Shown here: one piece after another, positions 10,105-20,245 of the stretch
How positions within the stretch are numbered: position 1 is the first letter of the stretch
Layout of the letters: the number at the start of each line of letters is the position of its first letter
The notes under the pieces: generated by a model
What the model was told of the DNA's origin: nothing
Databases searched by the model: none
The model's input: only the letters and a program-made list of their open reading frames with translations
From: Isoetes taiwanensis
Taxonomy: Eukaryota > Streptophyta > Lycopodiopsida > Isoetales > Isoetaceae
NCBI GenBank assembly: GCA_021234155.1
Contig: JAJEKV010000002.1
Location: 24,730,617-24,794,616, forward strand
Direction of reading: 5' to 3'
Length of the DNA: 64,000 nt
Translations under genes and position numbers: made by a program

Positions 10105-10830
10105 GCATAAGTAATGAACAAAAAATAATGTTCAATTAGCAGACACTCAAAGAGACATTTAGATTCAACAATCTGCACCTGAAGACAGAACAATAAGAGT
10201 TTAGTAGCAGGTTCATTCTCATTCTCATTCCTCAAATCGCAGTTTTCGTGCATTGATTAACTTGATGGCTTAAATAGAAATTTGTGCTGCCACTGCAACA
10301 GTAAGATGCCGCTAAAAATCCCAGCACCTTATCATAAATTGAAACTGTGTATCTATGTTGCTTTTCTTTTCCTTCCATCTTTCCCAGTAAGATAGCAAAT
10401 CAAAGACATGTATGAGCTCTCCAAAGAACGAATGTGTAACTGACTATAAGCTCAGCATGGCACCTGTTGCCCAAGCCTGCAATTTATTTTACCACAGACA
10501 ACAAAGCATTCTCCATTTAAATTACTGAAAATCCTGTCCATTAAACGTCCCATGTTGACCATTAAGTTAAATGTATACAAACCTAGCCCGCAGTTTTTAT
10601 TTTCGGAATCCTTTGCATTATGCTGACGCAGATCCGACATTGGAAAGACGTCTTAGATATCACCCAAAGATTTCATCCCTAAAAGCTTGCACCGCATTAG
10701 TGAAAAATAGTAAAAGTACTAATTACATCTGCAAATCTTGAATAGCAATGAATATCATGGTCCAAATCTTAAAATTCCCATTACACCAGAGAGCTTAACA
10801 CCTTATATCTTTATCGCAAAGTAGCAGAGA

Positions 10831-12239
10831 TAATTTACATTTGCATGCTTCTTCCAATTGCAGAAGTGAAGCTCCCTTCAATATTTACTAAGAGATGTGT
10901 CTCCTTGTATTCTGATACAACAAATTGGAGACGTTATTATAACAAACAAAAACACCATTTAGCAATTTAAACCAAATAGAGGTTCGGATGCAAAGTATTA
11001 CCTCTACTTTTCCAATAGCACCAATATTTGCAGCATCAAATCATGAAAGAATAATAGAACATTAGAATTTGACCGATTCATCCATGAAAAACTTTCAGTT
11101 TCATCCTAAAAAATTGCGATGGGAAGGTGTTTCCCTTCAAATATCCAAAGCAATCCTGCAAGAACCTGCACAAAAAAGCGTCCATAAATAAGCATAGAAG
11201 ATAAGCTTTGAGAAAAAATAAATCAATGCTTTGGGAAGGCACACATTGGCTGTTCTGAAGAAAGATATACCTTGAAGCCAAGATTGACTCCGTGCTCAAA
11301 GAACAGAAAAACTTCATTAAACCTTTGCTATAGTTGAGTGGTATCGAGTCAGAGAAGATTTGAGAAAAAGGAACCGATTCGCTTTCATGCAAGAGTAAAG
11401 TGGTGCGCAAAACGAACCTCGCTTCTACTCTTCTAAAATACCGAAACAAACATTGCAAAAATACCCAAAGATCAAGCTAACTAAGCTAATCTAAAACTCA
11501 AAACCCAAACAAAGTAGCTAACAAATTTTTTGAGCACCCAAGAATACCGAAAGCGTAATTTCGCCCTCTTATATACCGGCCGCTTTTTTATTTATCCTCG
11601 CCGAAGAAGAAGAAGGACGAGGAGGAGGAGGAGGATTGCAAGTGCTATATGAAGAAAGAGATGAAGAAGAAGTGATGTCCACCTGGAGCTTCCTTTAGTT
11701 CACGACTCCCCTCCGCTTGGGCTCACCGATGGAAACCATGTGCCTAATGCCGAGATGGGTGAAGGATTTAACCAAAAATTGCGATAAAAAAAAATGCAAA
11801 AGAAAAAACTCTTACCACAAGAACCACAAATGAAACTATGCTTTTAGCAAGGGCTTTTATGATTTAGAGTAAGTTTTGAAGAGGGATTTAAACTCCATTG
11901 ATTCCATCCTTAAATAATGAAAGCTCGAGGAGGAGGAGGAGGAATAATGAAAGTCGAAAGCAGAAATCCTATTCTATAAACGTTTGTGATCCGTTAGATT
12001 AGCTTGAAATTACAGCTGTCACAAAGATCGATCCGCTTTAGGGTTTGCCCAAAAATGGATTGAAAAATCTCGAGGAAATTTTAGATGCCGGATTTTCAAA
12101 TTTCAGATCACAAAATTTCTTTTCGCGGATTTCGATGCCACACAAGGGGCGGAAAAAGGAGGACACACCCCCAACACAATTTAAGTAAGTAGATGTAGCC
12201 CTTGAACTTGCCAATGGCATGCCGCCTTTTGTCATAACT
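10831..12239 (-). other. Unassigned sequence between Helitron and LINE body
   Basis: About 1.4 kb without a convincing gene. A minus-strand TATA-like CTTATATA complement lies at 11568-11575 in a GC-richer context (GGCCGGTATATAAGAGGGCG). It could be a promoter for a transcript leading to the exon at 9287-8914. AGGAGGAGG runs occur at about 11610-11635 and 11923-11943. Confidence 0.3.
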
Positions 12240-13551
12240 TTCCCTTTGTCTTTTGTGTGCTATTGCAGAGTCAATTAGAGAGCTTAGGAAGACTGTTTTA
12301 ACCAAATTAGATTTGGTGCTTTTATTTTCAATAGCAACCCCTGTTTCTATGCTTCCATAATGCCCAGCAACACAAGGATCTCGTTGTATTGAGCAACCCG
12401 CTATCGAGTTTAGAATTTAACATACACGAGCTCCCCCCTTTATTGACCAGGCTTTGGCCCAAGCTCCAAAAAACTCAAAGATTTTGGGACATAAGAAAAC
12501 ATGATTAGATGTTTCAATTTCTCCACATTCTAAAGGGCATGTCTCTGAACAAGAGGTATCATACTTGGCTCTCCTGTAATTTGTGGAGAGGCTTTGATGT
12601 AGTACCAGCCAAATGAAAGTCTTTATTTTGTTTGCTGTGTAATTTTTCCAACCTCGAGCACACTGACTAGCTAACTTCTTTTCATCATGGGGCCCATAGT
12701 CGAGTTGCCTTGGAAGGTTTGTATGTCACTATATTTTTATAAATAACCTTCACTGAATAGATCTCTTTCCCCTTTATGTGCCACTGATTGGAGCTATCAC
12801 ACAATTCTTCATGTTCCTGTACCTTATCCATAATGAGATTGTATATTTTCCTGTCCAACATTGAGCCTTTGGTAACCGTTGCTATTTCTTCCCATTTCCT
12901 CCAGGCAGTTTCTCCAGATCTCAAATCCTCAATCTTTCTAATTCCAGCATTATGCCATTGCATGTACTTTTGTGGATGTTTGAGAGCCAAGCACTCATTT
13001 TCACTGTTCACCACCTCTGGAATCCAAAAAAAATTGATATCTTTACATTTAGCATCTAAAACTGGAGGTCTATAACATAGAGCTGCCTCATTCCGGGCTT
13101 CAAACATTCTTCTCATCACAATAGACGTGTTTGGACATGGATTAAACTGAAAGAAGGCTGAGTCTGGAAGATCATGTTTTAGACTGTGGCTGCCTACTGG
13201 GAATGATTCTTGTAGCCAAAATCTGATCAGTTTCATAGCAGGGGATGGGGAGGAATTATAGATGGCTCTCCATATCATCTTGGCAGCCAGAGCCTGGGCC
13301 TGAGTAAACAGATCCTTACAGCCAAGTCCTCCTTCTTTTCTTGGTTTTATGAGGTCTCCCCAAGCAACCTTATGTACTCCTTGCCAGATAAAGCTCCTAA
13401 TAGCTGATTCAATTTTATTATATGATGCTTTATCACCCACTATTACTGATGAAAAATACACATGTGTACTACTAATGACTGCATTAGCAATCTGCACTCT
13501 CCCAGCCAAAGAAAGAGATGAAGAGTACATACTGCCAGCTGATGATATCAT
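12240..13551 (-). pseudogene. LINE ORF2, post-RT thumb and zf-RVT region
   Basis: Begins just past the deletion with SLSLAGRVQIANAVISSTHVY, which normally follows the thumb, then IRSFIWQG, then GGLGCKDLFTQAQALAAKM. It ends with the zinc-binding RT-associated domain LASQCARGW...TFIWLVLHQSL...CPLECGEIETSNHVFLCP (about 12435-12680) and a CWALWKHRNRG-like end near 12350. Stops and a frameshift near 12685 break it. LINE-like sequence fades below about 12240, well short of the insertion's 3' end at 8709. Confidence 0.85.
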
Positions 13552-14179
13552 ATGCCCTTTTAAAATCTAACTTGAGAAGCATGCATTCCTGACCAGATAA
13601 TTTATTCCAATGAAGACCTTCAGTTGCCCCAATGTAATTATCCAGTATATTCATTTGAGGTAAGAATGCTGACTGACAAGGACTGATTACCTTCATTAGA
13701 CTTAACTTAAGTCTATTGGTCAAGATTTTTGCCAGCAGTTTGTATGTGGTATTTGTGAGAGAAATTGGTCTCCAGTCTCCAAGATTCATTGGATTCTCCA
13801 CTTTTGGGATAAGGGTAATATGACCTGCATTAATAGCTGGATGCAAGTATTTTGCTTTCCATGCTCCTTGAATGAATAGTATGAAGTCATCTTTCATTAG
13901 CTCCCAAAATTCCATGTAAAATTCGGGCTGAAGTCCATCTGGACCTGGACTTTTCCCATGTGCCATGTTTTGCAGAGTTTCCTTGATCTCTTTTTCCTCA
14001 GGTACAATGAGCATGTCCTCTTCCTCAATCTGTGTACCTTTGGGGATTTCTTCAAAAAACTTATCAATTTCCTGCTCATGAATCTACCTTATAGCTGCTG
14101 AATAGGTTTTTGTATTCTTTGAAGAAGAAATTCTGAATCTGTATTTGACTATCATGAATAATACCATTATTTAGCATTC
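13484..14179 (-). pseudogene. LINE ORF2, reverse transcriptase N-terminal part
   Basis: The frame resumes after the nested element as NNGIIHDSQIQIQNFFFKEY. It continues with MAHGKSPGPDGLQPEFY, TLIPKVENPMNLGDWRPISL, LLAKILTNRLK, and CQSAFLPQMNILDNYI, all hallmark L1 RT motifs. It ends at MLLKLDFKRAYDIISWQYV, which is RT block A (first catalytic Asp). There a deletion begins: blocks B-D with the FADD box are missing. A frameshift near 14080 separates the upstream part. Confidence 0.92.
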
Positions 14180-14180
14180 C

Positions 14181-14215
14181 TAGGATGGGTCCTAAGACAC
14201 AACAAGTGGCCGATA
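14181..14215 (-). repeat. DIRS-like element repeat B2
   Basis: TAGGATGGGTCCTAAGACAC and following bases match 14624-14658 with about three differences. Lies at the 3' end of the element (minus strand). Confidence 0.75.
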
Positions 14216-14467
14216 AACCGTTAGACGTTAGAAATGAGAACAGGGGCTGGACTGATGCCAGATAAGATAGAAAAACAACCTCGGAGGTCGGGAGGCCACG
14301 CCAGAAGAGGATATCACTACGACCAACCCATACAAAGAAAGAAAAAAAGCAAAACGTGAGAAAAAAGACCGGTTGGTACGGGCCGAGGCCATACAAAAAG
14401 CCACGCGAGAATGAATAAAGAGACCAAATAAACCATCAAGCCACGCAAACCGACCGAGAGGGGGGGG

Positions 14468-14620
14468 GGGAAACCGTAAAGGCGACCGTGAACCAGGGGA
14501 GACAAGCCCAAGGAGAACTGATAACCAAAGACAAGGAAAAATGAGCTATAAAAGGGCAAGGAGTTGAGGGCGCCCCCATCCAGTGAATGGCGGCTCATTG
14601 CTAGCTTAATAGAACCGGCA
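14468..14620 (-). repeat. DIRS-like element repeat A2
   Basis: About 153 bp, direct repeat of 18948-19103 (shared landmarks GTAAAGGCGACCGT, GATAACCAAAGACAAGG, AATGAGCTATAAAA, AATAGAACCG). It follows a (G)10 run at 14461-14470. Contains a plus-strand TATAAAAGG motif. Confidence 0.8.
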
Positions 14621-14623
14621 TCT

Positions 14624-14658
14624 TAGGATGGGTCCTAAGACACAAATAAGTGGCGGAT
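14624..14658 (-). repeat. DIRS-like element repeat B1
   Basis: Partner of B2; TAGGATGGGTCCTAAGACAC begins both. Directly abuts A2. Confidence 0.75.
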
Positions 14659-15159
14659 AGAAGAGGAACCTACCCTCAAAGACCAAGGTGGCTTAGATAC
14701 AATAAGGCCTCCCCGAATGGGAAGAATATAGCCAATGGGAGGAGGCAGAGCAGCCAACGTCCATGGGAATGCATAAAGTCCGGGGACGGAAGAAGAAGCA
14801 GTAGCCGGGCGTGGCCTTCCCCTAATTTGCATGGGTGCCAAACGCCCAAGGCTCCAAGCCGATAAGACGCAAAGACTCAAATCACCGTGAGCGGATACGA
14901 TATGACAACGGGCGGGAGGGAAGCCAAGGAAGAGCGAAAAGCTGACCACCAAGGTGGGTCAATGGTTAAAAGCACAGCGCACAATAAACGATGCAAAGAA
15001 CATCACCGACAAGAGGGAGAAAAAAAGTGCGAGCACACAGGGGCCCTATCTATGACGTGATAACAGGGGCCTCCCTAAAGCTGGATTTCGTGGACGCAAG
15101 AGGGGACACAGGAGAGGGCATCCCAAAGGTCAAAGAGATTACGTAAAATCTTAATGGAG

Positions 15160-16090
15160 GCCCAAGTCAAGGCAAGACACAAATGGCCTGGCAGACTAGA
15201 CGCAGAGATCGGATAAAACCAAGAAACCGAAAGCAATATGGCGGTAGGAGTGACATACCGGGAGGCAGTGGTAGAACAAGAGACAAGACCCGCCTCCTTT
15301 TAGCCCGAAATGCGAAGAAACCCTCCCCGTGTAATCCACTATGAAGCCTAAAAAGATCAGGCGGTGAGAGACTAAACCGACACTTTTTCCATGCTAAGAG
15401 AAAACTGGCCTGTTGCAAGTCCGGCAATGATGCGAACTGAGAGACTCAAGGGAGGGACCGCATAGAAACAAAATATCATCGACATAGGGCAAGCAACGAA
15501 TACCCCCGACCTCGCCAAAACCGAACTAATCGCCTAACTAATTTGGTAAAGACAAAGGGAGCGGAAGCAAGACCAAAGGGGAGGACATTAAAGACGTAAA
15601 AACGACCTTCAAGCTCAAAACCCAAAAAGTGTGTGGAGGAGGCCAAATAGCGACATGGTGATACCGGACTTAAGGTCAACCGCAAAGAGAAAAATCATTA
15701 GGCGTATATAAATGTGAAAGCAGCCAAGGGACTCTCATACCGAAGGAGGGAATTGATAAGAAAGAGTTCAAACATCGAAGTCAAGGATAAGGCGAAACTT
15801 GTTTATGCCTTTGGGGACAACACCCAAGGGGGGAGCAAAAGAAAGGGGAGAGGAGAGGGAGGGGCCGCCCGTATGCAAGAGATCGAAACGCCGAAGTGCA
15901 AAAGTCTAGGTGGGCAGACAAAGAAGAGTGATTTGGGGCGGAAAAAGCAACAGATGGACGAGAAGATGACCAAGGGAGGCGATAACCAAACTGGATCCAA
16001 TGCAAAACCTGTTGCGAGGAACAGATAGACTGCCAGAAAGGAAAAGCGGTCTGGAGGCGATTTAGAACCACAGAAGCAGAAGCCAAATCA
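15160..16090 (-). pseudogene. DIRS-like reverse transcriptase, frameshifted
   Basis: Minus-strand fragments in order: QVLHWIQFGYRLPW (about 15970-16010), then a short stretch RSLAYGRPLPLLSPFFCSPLG with CPQ (about 15800-15880). Then comes GFELEGRFYVFNVLPFGLAS plus APFVFTKLVRRLV (about 15520-15630), the F-x-LPFGL-x-SAP-xx-FTK signature of DIRS and related RTs. After a one-base frame change the catalytic YVDD is at 15475-15486. Further on are LAWKKCRFSLSPPDLF and, in another frame, FLGFIVD. At least three frameshifts and several stops, so it is inactive. Gypsy RT would have MPFGLKNAPATFQ in place of the FTK motif. Confidence 0.75.
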
Positions 16091-18947
16091 TCAGCAGGGG
16101 AGGGGTCGATGCCAAGATGAGGGATGATGGAGGTGATCGGAGCACATTCTGAAAAAAAATGGGTATAAACCGTAAGTCATGTTGCCAAAAGAAAAACAAA
16201 CCAAGTTAGTCGAGTGGATAACCATGGATAAAACAACACCTCTAAAGCTAACACCAAACACAATGATCACAACACCGCATAAACCCATAGAAACCAGAAA
16301 ACATCCAACTATAATACCGAGTAAGACAATTAACATCCTATCGTTTTTAGCAAACCGAAAATATCTAATTTGAAAGTGAAAATTCAACCTATCCAAGAAA
16401 AATTAGACAAGAAAACACACAACCACAAGTAGACCAATAGAACAAAAACTTAATTCAAAGAAATCTATAAGAAAAAAAAAAACAATAGTAATCAAAAAGG
16501 GGACCAAATTTGTATTAATATTGAGAAACTATGACAATGGGGAAGAAATATGCACAGGAGAACTAAGAATCAAGGGCCGGGACGAGGAAAAAACGGAGCC
16601 GGGCCGGCACCAAAGGACCCGGGTGGAAACCAAAGGCGGAGGGGGGAGCAAATCGTGGAGAGCCCGTGTTGGGCTTAGAATGGCACGTTTCAATGCGATG
16701 GCCCAGCGCCCACAAAAAAGTGCAAATGGGCGGATCCCGAATCGAGACGAAAGGGGATTGAGGTGTGGCAAGAGAAGGTGGAGCCAGAGGGCGAGGCAGC
16801 CGGATCTAGAAAAAGGAGGGCGCCGGACACGATGCATCCCGCCGAAAGCTAGTTTTAATTTTTTAGAATCATCGCAAGTCAGGCGTGGCCCTGGCGATGG
16901 TCATCAAAATCCAAGGCGACGCCATAGCCCCCCGCGATCAGCAATAATCAAGAACTTCATCCTCCGCAGTGGCAGCCTTACCTTCTTCAACAATTGAGGA
17001 CGGGGCACTTTCGAGGAGACAGGGCAATCAATCGCATGAAGCTCCCCGGAACACGGACTCGCGGGTACAAAGAAACTCGTGGTGCGGCGCGATGACTCTC
17101 TTAAAAGCTGGGAACCGGACGTTGAAGAGCGTTTACCGAACTTCTTGGCATAACCTTCGACCGCTCATGAACATTAGTGTTAGAAGTGAGTGTCGACCGA
17201 AGACTCGGATCTGTGCCATCCAAGAGCGAAGGATGACGGTAAAAGCTGAGGCACCATATCTACAGACCGAGAGGAGGGAACCGCAGAACAAGCAGAAATA
17301 AAGAGTGGCTCAAACCCTGTGGGACCCGCAGAAGCAAAAGGAAAACAGAGGCGCCTTTAAGCAAATGACCGTAAGAGATAGCCCGAGAAGGACCATTTGG
17401 AGCCGAGGAGAAGCGCATAATTCGCGGCATCCCGATAGTGGAAAAACGGGTGATAGGCTCAAGAGAAGCCGCTGGGGAATATGCATGCCAGACACCCCAG
17501 AGGCAATAGAAACGATGGTGGTGCGGCACGCGTCGCATAGGTGGGTGGACGGGCAGTGCTTGCCGCGACCTTAGCCCTCCGAGAAACGCTAAAGAAACCC
17601 GAGAGGTACTAGGAATGTCCCGACTGCCATCTCGTGAAAATGTCAAAAACACAATTCACAAAATGTTAGTACAAACAATGGGGAAAAACAACACGCTTCA
17701 CGAGATCCATGCCAACAGTGACGCTAAGCGCGGAGCGAGTTTGCAACACCCCCAACTAAATATAACCAACAATGAGAAATTGACGAGAAATGTAAATGAC
17801 GAGGAAAAAAGGCAAAGAAGCAAGAAAAGATACACTCCACAAAGACCAACGGGACAACGTTGGGAAGAAAAAAAAAAAAACCCAAGGACAAGAGACTAGC
17901 AACCAAATAATGTTAACAACCGGAAGAACCAAAGAGATGGTAAAACAATACCAACACAACAAAGAAATTAGAACAACACCTCAAGCCAACAAGGTACGAA
18001 AAAAGATCCCAAACAAAGAGGAAGACAAGGGTTCCAAGGGAAACCGGGTGCACCCAACCAACACGAGGGTAAACCGGGTCGACGGCACCAGATCCCCCAC
18101 GAGAAATGGCTTAGGAAGCGGCAGCCACGAAAAGACGGTGAAGGTGGAAAACAGAGAGGAAACCCAAACTCCGGTGGAGGCAGAGGGAAAAAACCGAGGA
18201 AGGCAAATACGTAAGGTGGAAAAGCAATATATGGAAGATGGTCAGAAAGAGAAAGAGAGGCGAAAAGCAATCGGATATGGAAAGCCGAAACAGAAGAGAG
18301 GAGATGGATGCAGGAGGGCCTGACAAAGCCGAAACAGAAGAGAAAAGGCAGTATCCGGGGTAAGCAGAGGGAGCCTATTGCGGAGCCAACAGAGACTGAG
18401 CAACAAATTCGAGAATGATATAATCAACAGACCGGAAAACACAAGCAATCGGATATGGAAAATGGTCAGAAAAGAGGGCGAAGCTAGATTGAGACCCGGA
18501 GCAGCAAGCTTGGCTATGGCAGCCGAAAACATGCCCCACTGCCAAACCGTCTGGCAGGAGGCAGTAACGGGGCCGGAAACGCCCGAAAATTCATGGGCAA
18601 AGGCTGGGAGAAACCGAAGACAAAAGGTCCCGGAAGCAAAAAGACCCAGTCTAATGGCAAGCAAGCCGGATGCAAACTGAATCAAAACAAAAATAAGGAA
18701 CAACAAAATCGAAAGCAACGAACTAACCGAAACCGCTCAAGAAATCCTTGACCATGCCATAACCGGGAGGAAACTGATGCCCAAGACTCCGACAACGCAT
18801 CCCAAACACCAAGAGGAGAACAAGAACCACAGACAAAACCGGATTAAAAACCGAGAATATCACAAGCATCGTACCTTGAAAAAACTTTCTTGAGTAGGGA
18901 CGTAGACGGTAGGCGCACAGTTGAGCGCTTCAGGCTTTTCTGAAGGT
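16091..18947 (-). other. 5' part of DIRS-like element, no recognisable gene
   Basis: About 2.9 kb, extremely purine-rich on the plus strand (long AAG/GAA/GGA runs). This produces many spurious frames, Lys/Glu/Arg-rich on plus and Leu/Phe/Ser-rich on minus. A gag would be expected here on the minus strand, but I see no motif that identifies it. Confidence 0.4.
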
Positions 18948-19103
18948 AGGAAACCAGGTAAAGGCGACCGTAACTAGGAGACAAGCTCAAGGAGAACGCC
19001 GATAACCAAAGACAAGGAAAAATGAGCTATAAAAAGGGCAAGGAGCTGAGGTGGCGTCCCCATCCAAGGAATGGCGGTTCTATTGCTAGCGCAATAGAAC
19101 CGA
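18948..19103 (-). repeat. DIRS-like element repeat A1 with terminal hairpin
   Basis: 5' end of the element on the minus strand. Ends with an 11-bp stem around TAGC: GGTTCTATTGC / GCAATAGAACC at 19076-19101. The corresponding part of A2 (14593-14615) is degenerate. A plus-strand TATAAAAAGG lies about 60 bases from the end. Confidence 0.8.
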
Positions 19104-20245
19104 AGCATTCTGTTTTTAGCTGTCCTGAAGAAGAATGCTGACCCTGCATCATCCATTTCATTGATGTATTTACATCTACATTTTATTGCAAGACTCTTAG
19201 CTTCATCCTCCTCAATTCTTTTAACTTTAGACTCCAGTTCACATTCTTTCTCCTGCCAAACTATATTGTCCTTGTCCTGGAAAAGCTTTTTCCTAATCTC
19301 TCTCATTTCTTCATAAACGTCTTGCTTTTCTTTCCTTTTCTTAGTATTCCAAACCTTTCCCCACTTTTTGATCCACTCCTTGAACTTTTTCAATTTCTGA
19401 ACAAAGGTGTTCATAGATTCAGTTAAGAGAATTTTATGGAGAGGTCTGTAAAATTCAAATGCTTCACAAAAACTCTTATTATGTAGCAAACCTGTGTTGA
19501 ATTTGAAAGGAATATTGTCTCCTCCCCTTCTTGGCTGTGCCATATCCTCTAAAATCTGAGGGAAATGATCTGAAATAGAATTCCCAATGTCACAAGAAGT
19601 TACCAAATTGTCCCAACTTTCCAGATCAGAATTCCATAGGTAAAACCTATCCAATAGACAATATGTCCTCTGTTCCCCTTTCCTCTTATTACACCAGGAA
19701 TATTTATGTGTAGATGATGGGGGGAAATATACAAAGTTTGTCATTAGATTATCCCAAGCCAGCCTCTCTCCTTTAGACATGTTCAGTTGCTTCCCCATCT
19801 TCTGATCCCATGTAGGTGTGTTGTTAAAGTCTCCAGCCATCAAGCAATTCTTAATGTGATGACCAAGTATCCAGCTGTTAATTTGGGTCCATTGCTCCTC
19901 CCTTTCAGTAGGGTCAGTCGAAGCATACACATTAATTACACCTATGATATCCTTCCCTTTTTGCAATACTGCTACAGTCCATCTTCCTCCAGGATGACAG
20001 TATTTTTCCAAACAAGAGTATCCCTGCTAGACCATACAAATTCCACCCTTGGTTCCATCTGCCTTGGACCAAACAGAATCACCATTTGGCATAATCCATT
20101 GTCCAAGATTTGCTGATTCAAAAGCTGGTAGTCTGTGTTCTTGGAGCAGTACTATATCAGCTTTCATTTCTTTTAAAGCAATTAAGGCTCTCTTTCTCTT
20201 GAGAGGTCCTTTAATCCCTCTCATATTCCAAGTGGTGATCTTCAT
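19104..20245 (-). pseudogene. LINE ORF2, APE-type endonuclease domain
   Basis: Starts ATG at 20245 with MKITTWNMRGIKG, the canonical L1 endonuclease start. Catalytic motifs follow: LLQEHRL (Glu), GVINVYAS, CLMAGDFNNTP (Asp/Asn), and SISDHFPQIL (Asp-His near the end). One in-frame stop at about 20027-20029 splits the frame (20027-20245 and 18974-20011). After the endonuclease comes a Lys/Glu-rich linker and CKYINEMDDAGSAFFF, which leads into RT. It is cut at 19110 within ...TAKNRML. This enzyme nicks target DNA to prime reverse transcription. Confidence 0.92.

Larger units (their letters stand above)
9333..10830 (-). mobile_element. Probable non-autonomous Helitron
   Basis: The minus strand ends with the perfect hairpin GCCCGGC-AAC-GCCGGGC (9346-9362), nine bases, then CTAG followed by T. 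This is the canonical Helitron 3' terminus. A matching 5' end is suggested at 10830 by A|TCTCTGCTACTTTGCG on the minus strand, giving insertion between A and T, about 1.5 kb. No Rep/helicase is encoded. It contains inverted and tandem repeats (see separate entries). The 3' end is well supported; the 5' end is tentative. Confidence 0.6.
14180..19103 (-). mobile_element. DIRS/PAT-like (tyrosine-recombinase class) retroelement, nested in LINE
   Basis: A 4.9-kb block with strong purine bias on the plus strand interrupts LINE ORF2 between NRML and NNGI. AGCATTC is present at both edges (14173-14179 and 19104-19110). Read on the minus strand it carries an RT of DIRS type (see 15160-16090). Direct repeats are arranged as A1 at 18948-19103, then B1 at 14624-14658, A2 at 14468-14620, and B2 at 14181-14215, like the split direct repeats of PAT/Kangaroo/Ngaro elements. 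About 250 bases separate A2 from B2, which departs from the simple model. I could not recognise a tyrosine recombinase or RNase H, so the class rests on RT and repeat layout. Alternative: a highly decayed LTR element or pararetrovirus-like sequence. Confidence 0.65.

Noticed and set aside
14650-18326. Many long plus-strand frames rich in Lys, Arg, Glu
   Set aside because: They arise from the purine-rich plus strand of the DIRS-like element; no motif, and the real RT is on the minus strand.
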